Part shown: one piece after another, positions 63,184 to 64,000 of the stretch
Position numbering within the stretch: the first letter of the stretch is position 1
Layout of the letters: each line of letters opens with the position of its first letter
Assembly (NCBI GenBank): GCA_934148995.1
Contig: CAKPDM010000002.1
Location: forward strand, 1-64,000
Source of the DNA: an uncultured Bacilli bacterium
GTDB lineage: Bacteria; Bacillota_I; Bacilli_A; RF39; UBA660
DNA length: 64,000 bases
Reading direction: 5' to 3'
The notes under the pieces: model-generated
Told to the model about the DNA's origin: nothing
Seen by the model: the letters and a program-made list of their open reading frames with translations, nothing else
Database searches by the model: none
Position numbers and translations under genes: made by a program

Positions 63184-63751
63184 TGAGAATTTTATCAATT
63201 AAACCATAGTCTTTAGCATTATCGGCACTTAAATAATTATCTCTATCAGTGTCATTTTCAATTTGCTTAATAGATTTACCTGTATTTTTAGCAAGTATAT
63301 CATTAAGCTTTTTCTTTGTATTTAAAATATGTTCTGCCGCTATTTTTATTTCTGTTGCTTGTCCACTAGCTCCACCAAGTGGTTGATGAATCATCACCTC
63401 ACTATTAGGAAGAGCATAGCGCTTCCCTTTTTTACCACTTGATAGTAAAAAAGCAGCCATAGATGCAGCTATACCAAGACAAATGGTAGAAACATCACTC
63501 TTTATGAAATTCATTGTATCATAAATGGCAAAGCCAGAAGTAACATTGCCTCCCGGAGAATTAATATAAATAGAAATATCATCATGACTTAATGAATCAA
63601 GATATAGTAATTCTGCTACTACAGTATTAGCTAGATTATCATCGATTTCTCCTGATAAAAGAATAATTCTATTTTTTAATAATCTAGAAAATATATCATA
63701 ACTTCGCTCTCCACCAACTTCTTTATCTACTATCATAGGAATTAAACTCAT
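63170..63751 (-). CDS. clpP: ATP-dependent Clp protease proteolytic subunit
   Basis: ClpP is the serine-protease chamber of Clp complexes (193 residues). The catalytic Ser is in [11 protein letters not shown], His in VMIHQPLGG, and Asp in [19 protein letters not shown] is typical. I take the ATG at 63751, nine nt after GGAAAGGAA; one nine bases upstream overlaps that site. No CtsR operator was recognised upstream. It is head-on to replication. Confidence 0.95.
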   Translation of the reverse strand: MSLIPMIVDKEVGGERSYDIFSRLLKNRIILLSGEIDDNLANTVVAELLYLDSLSHDDISIYINSPGGNVTSGFAIYDTMNFIKSDVSTICLGIAASMAAFLLSSGKKGKRYALPNSEVMIHQPLGGASGQATEIKIAAEHILNTKKKLNDILAKNTGKSIKQIENDTDRDNYLSADNAKDYGLIDKILTNQP

Positions 63752-63855
63752 TATTATCATTTCCTTTCCAATATTGCTATCTAAAATTACTATATCCAGT
63801 TATAGAAATAAATATTCTCTAAATTAAACTTTATATTTTGCGAATAATTTACAAA

Positions 63856-63884
63856 TTTACATTATAAACTTAAAATGATATAAT
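63856..63884 (+). promoter_or_regulatory. promoter of the last gene
   Basis: TTTACA, a 17-bp spacer and TATAAT, 25 bp before the start codon. Confidence 0.7.
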
Positions 63885-63909
63885 GAATTAAGAATAAGAA
63901 GGTGGATTA

Positions 63910-64000
63910 ATGATAGAAGATGTTAAAGTTGTTATAAATGGAAAAAAAACAAAAGTTCCGATGGGAACAACTTTATTACAACTTAGTAAAAATTATACAA
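63910..64000 (+). CDS. TGS-domain protein, N-terminus only
   Basis: The frame begins MIEDVKVVINGKKTKVPMGT and is cut by the window end. A charged start followed by an INGKK..VPMGTTLLQL strand pattern fits a TGS (ThrRS-GTPase-SpoT) domain. Threonyl-tRNA synthetase or the Firmicute TGS-containing nucleoside (uridine-like) kinase are the best candidates. GAAGGTGG precedes the ATG. Confidence 0.55.
   Translation, partial: MIEDVKVVINGKKTKVPMGTTLLQLSKNYT

Noticed and set aside
1..64000. tRNA, rRNA or CRISPR arrays
   Set aside because: None were recognised. Intergenic gaps are short and no repeat-spacer pattern or cloverleaf was seen. A manual reading could still miss a single tRNA.
1..64000. Mollicutes genetic code (UGA as Trp)
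   Set aside because: Several genes end at TGA (for example recF, mnmE, dnaA) at the expected family length, and Trp is encoded by TGG.

Overview
This window is the replication-origin region of a low-GC, Gram-positive-type bacterium of the phylum Bacillota, most likely class Bacilli. The gene order follows the Bacillus subtilis origin and several other conserved B. subtilis blocks (rpsF-ssb-rpsR, prfA-prmC-spoIIR, cysS-mrnC-rlmB-sigH, murA-rpiB-spoIIQ-mbl, lgt-trxB-yvcK-whiA). Here they are packed into 64 kb, which suggests a small, streamlined genome such as those of uncultured gut Bacilli near the Erysipelotrichales/RF39 group; that placement is inference. TGG encodes Trp and TGA is used as a stop, so the code is standard rather than Mollicutes-type. 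A cell wall is implied by MurA, a class A penicillin-binding protein, Mbl and a TagO/WecA-type enzyme. SpoIIR, a SpoIIQ-type protein, a SigH-type sigma factor and Noc indicate an endospore-forming ancestry.

Region by region. Positions 1-147 hold a Noc-binding palindrome, a DnaA box and a parS site behind gyrA. Positions 148-9083 run leftward: dnaA, dnaN, a short comK-like gene, recF, gyrB, gyrA. The origin lies at 7618-7716 and 9132-9405, with about 15 DnaA-box-like sequences that nearly all read TTTTCCACA. An inactivated IS1202/ISNCY-type insertion sequence (9453-11090) separates it from rpmH. From 11.2 kb genes run mostly rightward: rpmH-rnpA-yidC-jag, mnmE-mnmG-rsmG, noc, parA-parB-mscS-DUF951-AbgT transporter, ychF, rpsF-ssb-rpsR, a reduced GdpP-like phosphodiesterase with rplI-dnaB, a LysM/G5/M23 protein, walJ, rlmH and ung. 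Head-on genes are a LemA-like gene and pbp1A. Then come DUF1934-argS, rpoE, prfA-prmC, spoIIR, mntP, murA, an SGNH-like protein, rpmE, rpiB, DUF1146, spoIIQ, mbl and tagO.

At 47.3-50.1 kb there is a complete agr-type quorum-sensing locus: agrA-agrC rightward and agrB-agrD leftward, converging on a shared terminator. It includes a 39-residue AgrD precursor too short for routine gene calling, and two 21-bp-spaced direct repeats upstream of agrB that look like AgrA sites. The right part holds a cold-shock gene, hpf, the cysS-to-sigH operon, hup (head-on), uvrA-yvlD-lgt-trxB-yvcK-whiA, clpP (head-on) and the start of a TGS-domain gene.

The genes couple replication start (DnaA, DnaB, clamp, SSB), chromosome segregation and nucleoid occlusion (ParA, ParB/parS, Noc/NBS), translation and wall growth. 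Distinctive points are comK between recF and dnaN with 10-bp iterons upstream, a DnaA-box cluster on the rpiB promoter, the agr locus with its putative operator, and several proteins that keep a fold but have lost a key residue (SGNH hydrolase, YugP-like peptidase, SpoIIQ, GdpP-like DHHA1).
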